The position numbers and the translations under genes are program-made. Below are positions 31,866 to 40,732 of a stretch of DNA of 47,547 nt, one piece after another (within the stretch, counting starts at the first letter, position 1; every line of letters starts with the position of its first letter). The notes under the pieces are model-generated. The model saw nothing but the letters and a program-made list of their open reading frames with translations, had not been told where the DNA came from and did no database searches. This DNA comes from Nocardioides sediminis (GTDB lineage Bacteria; Actinomycetota; Actinomycetes; Propionibacteriales; Nocardioidaceae). The stretch lies in assembly GCF_003047295.1 (NCBI RefSeq), contig NZ_PZYZ01000014.1, positions 1-47,547 on the forward strand. The letters are read 5' to 3'.

Positions 31866-32789
31866 ATGGTGCTTGCCGTCGAGGTGGAGGGGCTGCGCAA
31901 GGAGTACGGCCGGACCGTCGCGGTCGCCGACGTCTCGTTCACGGTCGAGCCGGGTGAGATCTTCGGGCTGCTCGGGCCCAACGGCTCGGGCAAGACCACC
32001 ACGGTCGAGTGCGTCCAGGGCCTGCGACGGGCGGACGCGGGGCGCATCCGGGTGCTCGGGCTCGACCCGGCCACCGACGCGACGCGGCTGCGCCGGCTGG
32101 TGGGCAGCCAGCTCCAGGACTCGGCCCTGCCCGACCGGCTCCGGGTCGGCGAGGCGCTCGAGCTGTTCGCGGCGATCAGCCCGCACGGCCCGCCGTGGCG
32201 CCACCTGCTCGAGGAGTGGGGGCTGGCCGACCAGCGCCGCACCGCGTTCGCCGACCTCTCCGGAGGTCAGCGCCAGCGCCTGTTCGTCGCCCTCGCCCTC
32301 GTGTCCGACCCCCGCCTGGTCGTGCTCGACGAGATGACCACCGGCCTGGATCCAGCTGCCCGGCGGGTGGCGTGGAACCTGGTGGAGGCGGTCCGCGACC
32401 GGGGCACCACCGTCGTGCTGGTCACGCACTTCATGGACGAGGCGCACCGGCTCTGCGACCGCGTCGCCGTGCTGTCCCGGGGCCGCGTGCTGGCCACCGG
32501 TACGCCGGCGGCTCTCATCGCCGCGCACCAGCCGGAGACCGTGGTGCGCTTCACCGCACCTCCCGACGCCGACGTGTCGTTCCTGCGCGGCGTGGGCGGC
32601 GTCCGCGACGTCGCGCGGGTGGACGGGACCGGCGTGCTCGTCCGGGGATCTGGGCCGCTGCTGGCCCGGGTGGGGCACGCACTCGTCGAGCGGGGCCTGG
32701 AGCCCGAGGACCTCGCGGGGTCGGTCCCGAGCCTCGAGGACGCCTACCTCGCGCTGACCGGCGGTGCCGCGGAGGACGGTGCTGCATGA
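31866..32789 (+). CDS. ABC transporter ATP-binding protein
   Basis: A 307-residue ATPase of the ABC-2 drug/antibiotic export type. Walker A is GPNGSGKTT (about 38-46), the signature is LSGGQRQRL, and Walker B is RLVVLDEMTTGLDP; the usual DEPT is DEMT here. The switch His is in VTHFMDEA. A C-terminal extension (about 220-300) is typical of this type. It pairs with the permease that overlaps it by ATGA. It lies 17 bases after the MEDS-ATPase gene, so it probably belongs to that operon. Confidence 0.93.
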   Translation: MVLAVEVEGLRKEYGRTVAVADVSFTVEPGEIFGLLGPNGSGKTTTVECVQGLRRADAGRIRVLGLDPATDATRLRRLVGSQLQDSALPDRLRVGEALELFAAISPHGPPWRHLLEEWGLADQRRTAFADLSGGQRQRLFVALALVSDPRLVVLDEMTTGLDPAARRVAWNLVEAVRDRGTTVVLVTHFMDEAHRLCDRVAVLSRGRVLATGTPAALIAAHQPETVVRFTAPPDADVSFLRGVGGVRDVARVDGTGVLVRGSGPLLARVGHALVERGLEPEDLAGSVPSLEDAYLALTGGAAEDGAA

Positions 32790-33535
32790 GGGCCCTGCGC
32801 GCGATGACCTGGGTCGAGCTCAAGCTGTTCGTCCGGGAGCCGCTCACGGTCATGTTCGTGCTCGTGCTGCCGCTGGTCGTGCTCTACGTCCTCAACGGCG
32901 TCTTCGGCAGCCAGCCCGACCCCACGGTGTGGGAGGGACTGTCGCCCATCGACTTCTACACCTCGGCGTACGTCGCCCTGGTCGCCGCCACCGCCGGCGT
33001 CCTGTCGCTGCCGGTGCACCTGGCCGGCTACCGGGAGCAGGGCGTCCTGCGACGGTTCCGTGCCTCGGCGGTCCGGCCCGCGGCGCTGGTCGGCGCCCAC
33101 ATGACGGTGACGGTGGTCATCGCGACCGTGGGCGCCGTCCTGCTCTCGGTCCTCTCCGTCGTCGTCTACGACGCGGCGCTGCCCGAGGACTGGCTCGGCG
33201 TGGTCGCGGCCTACCTGGTGACCGCGGTGGCGTTCGCCGCGCTCGGCGCCCTGCTGGGGTTCCTGCTGCCCACGGCCAGGGCCGCGCAGGGGCTGGGCGT
33301 GCTCCTGTTCTTCGTCTTCATGATGCTCGGGGGCGCCGGCCCGCCGAAGGAGGTGCTGCCCACCGCCCTGTCGCGTGTTGCCGACGGGCTCCCGGTCACC
33401 TATGCGAGCGACCTGGTGCGGGGGCCCTGGATGGGACAGGGGTGGGACGGTACGGCGCTGCTCGTGCTAGTGGTGATGCTGGTCGCCTGCGTGGGCCTCA
33501 CCGCCTGGCGCCTGCGTCGGGAGACGGAGGGCTGA
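32786..33535 (+). CDS. ABC-2 type permease
   Basis: A 249-residue integral membrane protein with about six helices (for example VMFVLVLPLVVLYVLNGVFG, AYVALVAATAGVLSLPVHLAG, VTVVIATVGAVLLSVLSVVV, LGVLLFFVFMMLGGAGPP). The PPKEVLPTALSRVADGLPVTY loop before the last helix is characteristic of ABC-2 exporters. With the ATPase before it, it would export a drug, lipid or sugar; no substrate is evident. Overlap and spacing place it at the end of the cupin-MEDS operon. Confidence 0.9.
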   Translation: MRALRAMTWVELKLFVREPLTVMFVLVLPLVVLYVLNGVFGSQPDPTVWEGLSPIDFYTSAYVALVAATAGVLSLPVHLAGYREQGVLRRFRASAVRPAALVGAHMTVTVVIATVGAVLLSVLSVVVYDAALPEDWLGVVAAYLVTAVAFAALGALLGFLLPTARAAQGLGVLLFFVFMMLGGAGPPKEVLPTALSRVADGLPVTYASDLVRGPWMGQGWDGTALLVLVVMLVACVGLTAWRLRRETEG

Positions 33536-33630
33536 GGTCCGGGCGTGGCCGTTCGCCGTCCACCGACCGCACGGGTCGGCGTACGCCTCCCGCGCCGACG
33601 TAACGCGGACGGACCTCGGCCGACACGGCA

Positions 33631-33653
33631 ACGCAACAGACCACTGGTTGCGT
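33631..33653. promoter_or_regulatory. Inverted repeat upstream of the formamidase gene
   Basis: ACGCAAC (33631-33637) and GTTGCGT (33647-33653) are perfect inverted arms around nine bases, flanked by GACCTC (33612-33617) and GAGGTC (33654-33659). The arms are 35 bases from the GTG start, where an operator would sit. A terminator for the ABC operon is the alternative. Confidence 0.4.
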
Positions 33654-33687
33654 GAGGTCTCCAGCCACCACGACGCAAGGAGACGCT

Positions 33688-34982
33688 GTGCCCCACACCC
33701 ACGATGCTCGGATCGAGACGGTCGGCCACGCCCTGGGGCACGGCCTGGGGCGGCGAGGCTTCCTGCGGGCGGCCGGCGCCGCGACGGCGGCCGGAGGGCT
33801 CGGCGCGGCTGCCGCCGGGACGGCACAGGGCGCCGCAGGCGCTCCGGCCACCGGGCCCGGGTCCCCCGTCCTCCAGCCGGGCCGGGGTCGGATCCGCGGC
33901 ACCTACGTGCGGGCGCGGCCCGACGAGGTCGCGTGGGGCTACCTGCCCAACCGGGACAGCGCACCCGTGGCCACGGTGGCTCGGGGGACGTCGTCACCCT
34001 CGACACCGTCTCGCACGAGGGCCTGATGGAGGACCAGGGCCAGGACCCCCGTGAGTTCTTCGGTTCGTACGACGTGGCCGAAAGCCGGGTGCTCCGCGAC
34101 GCGGTCGCGATCGCGGCGCGGTCGGTGCACAAGGGACCGGGACCGCACGTGGTCACGGGGCCGATCGCCGTACGCGGTGCGGAGCCGGGCGACGTCCTCA
34201 AGATCGAGGTCCTCGACCTCCGGCTCCGGGTGCCCTACGGCGTGGTCTCCAACAGGGAGGGCAAGGGCGCCCTGCCCGGGGTCTACCCCGAGCAGTTCCG
34301 TGGTGTGCCCGAGCTCGCGCCCTACCTCAACCAGGGCGGCAACGTCAGCGTGTTCACGCGCGTGCAGAAGGCGCGCGGCCGGTACCGCGGGGTGATGCCC
34401 GGCGACGTACCGACCAGCTTCGACCTCAAGCCCTTCATGGGTCTCATGGGCGTCGCGCGCGACACCTCGGCGATGGTGGACTCGGTGCCTCCTACGGACG
34501 CCGGCGGGAACCTCGACATCAACGACCTGGGGATCGGCTCGACCCTCTACCTGCCGGTGCAGGTGCCGGGGGCGATGTTCTTCAGCGGCGACCCGCACAT
34601 GGCGCAGGGCGACGGCGAGGTGGCGCTGACCGCGATGGAGGGGTCGCTGCGGCCGACCTTCCGCCTCACGGTCATCAAGCGGGGCGAGAAGGGGGCACCG
34701 AGGATCGCGTTCGACCACCCCTTCGCCGAGACACCCGACTTCTGGATCCCCGTCGGCCTCAGCGACCCCGACGGCCCCGAGGGCGGCGGCAACGCCACCA
34801 GCCTCGACCTGGCCATGAAGGCCGCCGTCCGCCACGCGATGGCGTTCCTCACCGAGGAGCTCGGGATGGCCGGGCCGGTCGCCTACGCCTACCTCAGCGC
34901 GGCCACCGACTTCGAGGTCTCGCAGGTGGTCGACCGGACCACCGGCATCCACGCGCTCATCCGCAAGGGCGACATCGGCTGA
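33688..34982 (+). pseudogene. Tat-exported acetamidase/formamidase, split by a frameshift
   Basis: Two frames together encode a FmdA/AmdA-family amidase, which hydrolyses formamide or acetamide. The first (33688-34026) has an AAGGAG site, a Tat signal (GRRGFLRAAGAATAAGG, Arg22-Arg23) and the start of the enzyme (GTYVRARPDEVAWGYL). The second frame carries the rest (SGDVVTLDTVSHEG to RKGDIG). The switch is near 33979-33985, next to GGGGG, where one base appears to be missing. The first frame's TGA (34024-34026) overlaps an in-frame ATG (34026) of the second, so some downstream protein might be made by re-initiation. A sequencing error is possible; otherwise the gene is broken. Confidence 0.8.
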
Positions 34983-35009
34983 GGCACTCGCGCCGGACCG
35001 TGGAGGTGC

Positions 35010-36089
35010 TCACGCGTCCTCTCCCAGGAGGTACGGCGCGCCGTGGGCGTCGCAGATCTCGCGAAGCTGCCCCAACAGGGTCGCGGGTAGTCCGATGCCG
35101 GCACGCAGTCGTTCGCCTCGAGCTCGTTCTTCCGGTTCACCGGCCACCATGACGGCGGTCGAGGGGTCGAGAGGTGTGGCGGCGCGCATGAGGTCAGCGA
35201 GGTCGGCGACGTACCCAGGCGTGTCGACGGCCGTCCCGAACGCCGTCGGGTCGATGGCGAGCGTCATGTGTCCGACGTCGTCGGGCGAACGGCCTCCGGG
35301 CAGTCCGGCGCCGCTGAGTCCGCAGCTGAGGATCTGCACCATCATGGCCAACCCGTATCCCTTGTGCCCGGCGGTGAGGGTCGTCGGCCCTCCCAGAGGC
35401 ACAAGGCCCCCGCTCGCGCTGTGACGGAGCAGGTTCAGCGCCTCTGCCGAGTCGTGCACAGGCTGGCCGGTGTCGTCGGCGACCCAGTCGGCCGGAAGGC
35501 GTGCGCCGGCCAGGGCGTAGGTCTTGACCTTGTTGACGGCGACGACCGTGGTGGACATGTCGAGCACGAACGGTGCCCCGGTGGCGCTCGGTGCGGCGAA
35601 GGCGAGGGGGTTGGTTCCCAGGCGCCGTTCGACGCCACCGGTGGGCGCCTGCGTCATGGTGGCGGCGCTCGTGGTGACGATGCCGATGAGCCCCTGCTCG
35701 GCGGCGCGTCGTGCGTAGTAGCCGGCGGCGCCGAAGTGGTGGGAGTTGCGTACGACGGCCATGCCGACGCCGAAGGCACGTGCTCGGTCGCTGGCGAGGT
35801 CCATGGCCTGCTCGGCGACGACGTGGCCGAGGCCCGCCCGGGCGTCCATGACGGCGACGGCTCGCCCGTCGTCGTGGACGACCTCGCTCGCGGCGTCGAT
35901 GCGCAGTCCGCCGGCTGCCAGCTTGCTCGCGTAGCCGGGCAGCATCGAGATGCCGTGGGAGTCGATGCCGCGCAGGTCGGCGTCGACCATGATGGCCGCC
36001 GTCCGTACGGCGGTCGGCTCAGGCATCCCCCACGCACGCAGCACTGCTGCGGCCTGTCGGCGGATGAGCGTCACGGGGAAGCGCTCCAC
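35010..36089 (-). CDS. Ldh2/MDH2-family 2-hydroxyacid dehydrogenase
   Basis: A 359-residue NAD(P)-dependent dehydrogenase of the malate/L-lactate/ureidoglycolate/sulfolactate family. Family blocks: DADLRGIDSHGISMLPGY (about 41-58), the catalytic His in VRNSHHFGAAGYYA, and AGHKGYGLAMMVQIL. It oxidises a 2-hydroxy acid to the 2-oxo acid. The GTG at 36089 has a GGAG site seven bases upstream, 14 bases after the DUF1932 gene. As the last gene of the TTT operon it probably oxidises an intermediate of the imported acid. Confidence 0.92.
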   Translation of the reverse strand: MERFPVTLIRRQAAAVLRAWGMPEPTAVRTAAIMVDADLRGIDSHGISMLPGYASKLAAGGLRIDAASEVVHDDGRAVAVMDARAGLGHVVAEQAMDLASDRARAFGVGMAVVRNSHHFGAAGYYARRAAEQGLIGIVTTSAATMTQAPTGGVERRLGTNPLAFAAPSATGAPFVLDMSTTVVAVNKVKTYALAGARLPADWVADDTGQPVHDSAEALNLLRHSASGGLVPLGGPTTLTAGHKGYGLAMMVQILSCGLSGAGLPGGRSPDDVGHMTLAIDPTAFGTAVDTPGYVADLADLMRAATPLDPSTAVMVAGEPEERARGERLRAGIGLPATLLGQLREICDAHGAPYLLGEDA

Positions 36090-36103
36090 GCAGTTGCTCC
36101 TGA

Positions 36104-36940
36104 TCAGTTGTCCCGAAGGGCCCGCAGATGGCTCGCTGCGGCTTTCGACATGGTCGAGTCGACGCCGAGGTCCTCGAGGTAGGCACCGGCGGCGTCCATC
36201 TCCTCGCTGCGTCGGGCAGCGTGGACGACGCTGCCGGTGAGCCACCGGTCGATGGTGCGTTGCCCGTCGCCGGCCAGCTCGCGGGCGATCTGGTCGCGGA
36301 TCCAGTCCTCGAACCCGACGGCCTTGCCGGCGGTGACCGCTTCGACGGTGGCCGCTGCGAAGGACTTCATGAAGACGCTGCGGAGCAGCTTGTGTGCCAT
36401 GGCGTCGCCGAGCGCACCGTCGACGACGTCGACGTCGGCCCCGATCCCCGCCATGAGGTCGGCCAGCAGACCGGCTGCCGGACCGGCGGCCATCAGCGGG
36501 GTCGCGGTACGGAGCTGGATCACCGGTCCGAGGATGGCGACGTCGGCGAGCTGGACGTCGGGGCGGTCGGCGAACAGCTCGAGGAGCGCCTTCTTCGCCC
36601 CCGGTGCCGAGGACGTGCAGTCCACGTACGCCGCCTCCTGCCGCAGGTGGCGCACCGCATCCACCGCGACGGTCCTGCTGGCGCCGGCGGCGGTGAGGAC
36701 CAGGACGATGTCCGCGTCCTCGACGGCTTCGGCCAGCGTGTCGGTCACGTGGACGCCGTTGACGGGTCCCTGGACGTAGGGGTCGTAGCCGCTGACCTTG
36801 TGGCCGGCCCCGTTCAGGGCTTCGCCGTAGATGCGGCCGACCTCGCCGAGGCCGACGATGCCGACCGAGAGATTCCCGACGGCGCGCTCGGTGCGGGCGT
36901 TGGTGTCGCCGGATGCGGGCTCCGGCTGGATGGAGGACAT
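36104..36940 (-). CDS. NAD(P)-dependent beta-hydroxyacid dehydrogenase with DUF1932 domain
   Basis: A 278-residue dehydrogenase. The N-terminal Rossmann fold starts SVGIVGLGEVGRIYGEAL (GxGxxG), then SGYDPY ending strand 2, whose Asp suggests NAD. YVDCTSSAPGAKK is the substrate-binding block. The C-terminal DUF1932 domain has the likely catalytic Lys in MAHKLLRSVFMKSFAA. Members act on 3-hydroxy or 6-phosphogluconate-like acids. It belongs to the seven-gene TTT operon, after the universal stress protein gene with a 66-base gap. Confidence 0.88.
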   Translation of the reverse strand: MSSIQPEPASGDTNARTERAVGNLSVGIVGLGEVGRIYGEALNGAGHKVSGYDPYVQGPVNGVHVTDTLAEAVEDADIVLVLTAAGASRTVAVDAVRHLRQEAAYVDCTSSAPGAKKALLELFADRPDVQLADVAILGPVIQLRTATPLMAAGPAAGLLADLMAGIGADVDVVDGALGDAMAHKLLRSVFMKSFAAATVEAVTAGKAVGFEDWIRDQIARELAGDGQRTIDRWLTGSVVHAARRSEEMDAAGAYLEDLGVDSTMSKAAASHLRALRDN

Positions 36941-37006
36941 GCTGGACCTTTCAACGGGTCGGTTCGGATGCTGCGTGACGCGCAGCCGGCGGAAGGGCGG
37001 CGATGC

Positions 37007-37405
37007 TCAGCTGCCGGTGTCGCGAACGGCCAACACGTTGCACGGTGCGCCCAAGAGGACTGTCTGTGCCGTGCTGCCCATGAGGAACTTCCCGGTGCGC
37101 GAGCGGCTGCGAAGTCCGATGACGATGAGCTCCGCGCTCACTCTGGTGGCCTCGTCGAGAAGGGTCTGAGCGGGGGCGAGTGCGTCGGTGACCTGCTGGA
37201 CCTGGGCCTTCACCCCCCTCGCCTGCGCGTCGGCGACCGTCTGGTCGAGCTCGACCTGCGGCGCCAGGCCCTTGTCGGCGTAGGAGGCGCCGGTGGCGGA
37301 GTTGACCACGACGAGCTCGACATCACGGCGGGCGGCCTCGTCGATGGCGGCAGCGAGCACTCGACGCCCGAGCGGGGTGGGGGTGTACCCGACGACGACG
37401 GTCAT
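37007..37405 (-). CDS. Universal stress protein (UspA family)
   Basis: A 132-residue single Usp domain. The first strand VVVGYTPTPLGRRVLAAAIDEAARR and the ATP-binding loop GLRSRSRTGKFLMGSTAQTVL (the usual G-2x-G-9x-GS spacing, loosely kept) are clear. It may bind ATP and act as a sensor or chaperone-like partner. It starts three bases after the aldolase gene ends, so it is cotranscribed with a catabolic operon, a pattern sometimes seen with transport genes. Confidence 0.9.
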   Translation of the reverse strand: MTVVVGYTPTPLGRRVLAAAIDEAARRDVELVVVNSATGASYADKGLAPQVELDQTVADAQARGVKAQVQQVTDALAPAQTLLDEATRVSAELIVIGLRSRSRTGKFLMGSTAQTVLLGAPCNVLAVRDTGS

Positions 37406-37408
37406 GGG

Positions 37409-38122
37409 TCAGCCCGCCTTCGACTCGGCGGCGCCGGACGATGCACCGGCGAGGGCGTCGAGGTCAGCGTCGATGTTCGCCCGGATGGCGAGCTCGCTCG
37501 CGTGCTTGGCCTCGGACAGCTCGGCCACGAGGTCGGCCTGCTCCAGCGGGACGACGACGACGCCGTCCTCGTCCGCGACGACGATGTCGCCCGGGTTGAC
37601 CACGACGCCGCCGACGGCGACCGGGGTGGCCAGGGCGAACGGACCGTCCTTGTACGGGCCGGCGGGGGTCAGGGCGCGGGCATAGACGGGCATCGCGTAC
37701 TCCGCCAGGCCGGTGGCGTCGCGAACGGCTCCGTCGATGACGAACCCGACGACGCCCTTGACCTTCGCCTTGCCTGCGACGAGCTCGCCGAGCAGGGCCC
37801 GGGACTCGTCGCCGCCACCGTTGACGACGATGACGTCGCCGGGTCGCACCTGCTTGAGTGCCTCGTGCAGGCCCATGTTGTCGCCGGGACGGGTCCACAC
37901 GGTGTAGGCGGACCCTACGATCGTGGCACCGGTCCACACGGGCTTGATGGCGGCGTCCATCATGCCGAGGCGGTGCATGGCGTCGCCGATGTTGGCCGAC
38001 GGCAGGGCCCGGTAGCGGTCGAGCTGCTCGGCGGTCGGCCGCTCCCACGAGGTGTGGGAGACCGCTGCGCCAGGCTGCACCGCAGGCGTGCTCGCGGGCT
38101 GGGCATTGGCTGCGTCGCTCAC
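37409..38122 (-). CDS. RraA-like aldolase / oxaloacetate decarboxylase
   Basis: A 237-residue protein of the RraA-like family that includes 4-hydroxy-4-methyl-2-oxoglutarate and 4-carboxy-4-hydroxy-2-oxoadipate aldolases. The active-site block is VVGFVIDGAVRDATGLAEY (Arg and Asp after DG), with GDVIVVNGGGDESRALLGELV before it. These enzymes cleave or decarboxylate 2-oxo dicarboxylates. The N-terminus is extended by about 25 residues. It overlaps the tctC stop by GTGA. It is a likely core catabolic step for the acid imported by the TTT transporter. Confidence 0.9.
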   Translation of the reverse strand: MSDAANAQPASTPAVQPGAAVSHTSWERPTAEQLDRYRALPSANIGDAMHRLGMMDAAIKPVWTGATIVGSAYTVWTRPGDNMGLHEALKQVRPGDVIVVNGGGDESRALLGELVAGKAKVKGVVGFVIDGAVRDATGLAEYAMPVYARALTPAGPYKDGPFALATPVAVGGVVVNPGDIVVADEDGVVVVPLEQADLVAELSEAKHASELAIRANIDADLDALAGASSGAAESKAG

Positions 38123-39129
38123 TGCTGCTCCTCCTGGACCAGCGGGAGCAGCTCGGAGAACTGGGCCTCGGTCTCGTCCCAGTAGGCGGCGTACTCCTCG
38201 GCGTCCTTGTAGGACGGGGCGAGGCCGACCTGGGTCATCTTCTCCTCGAAGGCGGGGTCCTCCATGATCTCGCCGATGGCGTCGGAGACCTCCTCGACGA
38301 CCTCCTCGGGGGTGTCGGCCGGGAACGCGAACCCGCGGCTGGAGGAGATCTCCACGTCGTGGCCGGCCTCGGTGAAGGTCTCGACGTCGGGGAGGAAGGG
38401 GCTGCGCTCGGCGTCCATGACGCCGATGACCTTCACGTCGCCGGCGTCGATGAGCGGCTGCATGTCGCTGACGTTGGCCAGCAGGATGTCGACGTTGCCG
38501 CCCAGGAACGCGGTGGTGGCCTTCGTGCTGCCGTCGGCGAAGTGCACCGGGGCGATGTCGGCGTCCGCGGCCTCCTTGAGCTGGGCCAGGGCGAAGTGCT
38601 CGTTGCTGCCCACGCCGGTCGTGGTGGCCTGCAGCTCGCCGGGGTTCTCCTGGGCGTACTTCACGAGGTCCTCGGGGGTGTCGAACTCGCTGTCGGGCGC
38701 GACGGCGACGGCGGTCGGGTCGACGACCTGCAGGGCGACCGGCGCGAAGCTGTCGCGGTCGTAGTCGGCGCCGCGGGACTCGTCGAGGACCGTGACGATG
38801 GCCGAGGGGAAGGTGATGGCGCTCATCGTGTAGCCGTCCGGCTCGGCCTGGGCGAGCTCGGTGTAGGCGACCTGGGAGTTGGCCGACGGCTTGTTGGTGA
38901 CGGTCACGGAGGTGTCGAGCTTCTTCTCCAACTCCTCGGCGATGAGGCGCGAGCCGGTATCGGTCGGCCCGCCGGCGTCGTAGCCGACGAGCAGCTCGAT
39001 GCCCTTGGAGGGGTAGTCGGCGGCGGACTCACTGCCGCTGGCTCCGCCGTCGGTCTGGGCGCAGCCGGCGAGGGTGAGGGTGAGCGCGGCGCCGGCAACG
39101 GCGGCGATGCGGAGCGGGGTGCTCTTCAT
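38119..39129 (-). CDS. tctC: TTT transporter solute-binding lipoprotein
   Basis: A 336-residue TctC/Bug-family binding protein. The lipoprotein signal has the lipobox LTLAGC (Cys23), followed by a Ser/Gly-rich linker. The mature protein starts YPSKGIELLVGYDAGGPTDTGSRL, the usual TctC opening, with the substrate loop GGPTDTGSR. The later TTTGVGSNEHFALAQLKEAAD block matches the second binding loop. It captures a carboxylate outside the membrane and hands it to TctA/TctB. The ATG at 39129 has a GAAGGA site seven bases upstream; ATG at 39144 is an alternative. Confidence 0.93.
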   Translation of the reverse strand: MKSTPLRIAAVAGAALTLTLAGCAQTDGGASGSESAADYPSKGIELLVGYDAGGPTDTGSRLIAEELEKKLDTSVTVTNKPSANSQVAYTELAQAEPDGYTMSAITFPSAIVTVLDESRGADYDRDSFAPVALQVVDPTAVAVAPDSEFDTPEDLVKYAQENPGELQATTTGVGSNEHFALAQLKEAADADIAPVHFADGSTKATTAFLGGNVDILLANVSDMQPLIDAGDVKVIGVMDAERSPFLPDVETFTEAGHDVEISSSRGFAFPADTPEEVVEEVSDAIGEIMEDPAFEEKMTQVGLAPSYKDAEEYAAYWDETEAQFSELLPLVQEEQQ

Positions 39130-39225
39130 GGTGACGTCCTTCATCGTGGAGGTTTGGTCGTTCTGGTCGGTGGTGCTGGTCGTGCGTCGGGGTGTCTGAA
39201 GGGATCGATGGACGGGGTCGTGCGG

Positions 39226-40731
39226 TCAGACCTCGGCATCCGTGGGCAGGCCGGCCCTGCGTTTGAGACTGGCGCTGAACACGGAGGCGAGGAGGATCAC
39301 GGCGGCGACGACCAGGAAGGCCAGGGACAGCGGCCGGTCGACGAAGATGGAGAAGCTGCCGCGGGACAGCTGGAGCGACTGGCGCAGGGCGCTCTCGAGG
39401 AACGGGCCGAGGATCAGGGTGAGCACCAAGGGGGCGAGCGGGAGCCCGACCTGGCGGAACACGAACCCGATGACGCCGAAGGCGACCATGATGTAGATGT
39501 CGATGACGCTGTTCGACACGGCGTAGGACCCGATGACGATGAACGCGAAGATCACTGCGCGGAGCACCGAGTACGGGATGGCCAGGATGCGGGTCCAGAG
39601 GCTGACCAGCGGCACGTTGAGCAACAGCAGCAGCAGGTTGCCGACGAACAGGCTGGCGATGACCGTCCAGATCAGCTCGGGCTCCTCGGTGAACAGCGTG
39701 GGGCCCGGGGTGATGCCGTTCTGCAGGAACGCACCCATCAGGACGGCGATGGCCGGAGAGGCCGGGATGCCGAGGGTGAAGAGCGGGATGAACGCAGCAT
39801 TGGAGTGGGAGTTGTTCGCTGTCTCCGGGGCAGCGACGCCCTCGATGGCACCCGTGCCGAGCTCGTCGCGGTGTCGGGCGACCTTCTTCTCGGTGCTGTA
39901 GGCCAGCAGCGAGGAGATGGCGGAGCTGACGCCGGGGATGAGCCCGACGAGGCCGCCGATGACCGTGCCGCGAGCGATGGACGGGGCGCTGCGCCTCGCG
40001 TCCATGCGCGACGGGATGAGCTCGCGCAGGGTGGGGGCCGTGGGTCGTGGTGCGGCCTGTCCGCTGGTGGCGAGCAGCTCCCCGAGTCCGAAGAGGCCGA
40101 CGAGGACGGGGACGTAGCTGATGCCGTCGAAGAAGTGGGGGTCGCCGAAGGTGAAGCGGGGCATGCCCATGACCGGGTCGATGCCGACCATGGCAATGAG
40201 CAGGCCCAGCGTGGCGGAGATGATGCCGAGGAGGACCGAGCGTCCCACGAGGCCGACGAGCAGCGCGAGACCGATGAGGACGAGGGAGAAGAACTCCGGC
40301 GGGCCGATCTTCAGGCCGAGGCGGGACAGCGGTTCGGCGGCGATGACCAGGGCGAGGGTGGCGACGGTGCCGCCGATGAACGAGCCGATCCCGGCGGTGG
40401 TGAGGGCGACGCCGGCCCGGCCCTTCAGCGTCATCTGGTAGCCGTCGATGCAGGTGATGGCGGACTCGCCCTCGCCCGGGATGTTGAGCAGGACCGAGGT
40501 GATGGTGCCGCCGTACGCGCCGCCGTAGAAGATCGCGGCCAGCATGATGATGGCGCCTGCGGGGTCCAAGGCCAGGGTGAGCGGGATGAGGATGGCCATG
40601 CCGGCCGTGGAACCGATGCCGGGCAGCAGGCCGAGGATGGTGCCGAGCAGGCAGCCGATGAGCGCGAACGCGAGGTTCTGCGGGCTCAGAGCGGCGCCGA
40701 AGCCGTCGAGAAGCATGCCGAAGGTGTCCAT
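39226..40731 (-). CDS. tctA: TTT transporter large membrane subunit
   Basis: A 501-residue TctA protein with about 11-12 helices. LLGTILGLLPGIGSTAGMAILIPL and FYGGAYGGTITSVLLNIPGE are the conserved loops of the first half; GLIPGVSSAISSLLAY and FTLGIPASPAIAVLMGAFL repeat them in the second half. It forms the channel for carboxylate-sodium or -proton symport with TctB and TctC. It starts one base after the tctB stop. The order tctB-tctA-tctC differs from the classical tctCBA. Confidence 0.95.
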   Translation of the reverse strand: MDTFGMLLDGFGAALSPQNLAFALIGCLLGTILGLLPGIGSTAGMAILIPLTLALDPAGAIIMLAAIFYGGAYGGTITSVLLNIPGEGESAITCIDGYQMTLKGRAGVALTTAGIGSFIGGTVATLALVIAAEPLSRLGLKIGPPEFFSLVLIGLALLVGLVGRSVLLGIISATLGLLIAMVGIDPVMGMPRFTFGDPHFFDGISYVPVLVGLFGLGELLATSGQAAPRPTAPTLRELIPSRMDARRSAPSIARGTVIGGLVGLIPGVSSAISSLLAYSTEKKVARHRDELGTGAIEGVAAPETANNSHSNAAFIPLFTLGIPASPAIAVLMGAFLQNGITPGPTLFTEEPELIWTVIASLFVGNLLLLLLNVPLVSLWTRILAIPYSVLRAVIFAFIVIGSYAVSNSVIDIYIMVAFGVIGFVFRQVGLPLAPLVLTLILGPFLESALRQSLQLSRGSFSIFVDRPLSLAFLVVAAVILLASVFSASLKRRAGLPTDAEV

Positions 40732-40732
40732 G

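Noticed and set aside
33688..34982. Programmed -1 frameshifting in the formamidase
   Set aside because: There is no clear slippery heptamer or downstream pseudoknot that I can see, and formamidases are not known to use frameshifting. A deletion or sequencing error is simpler.
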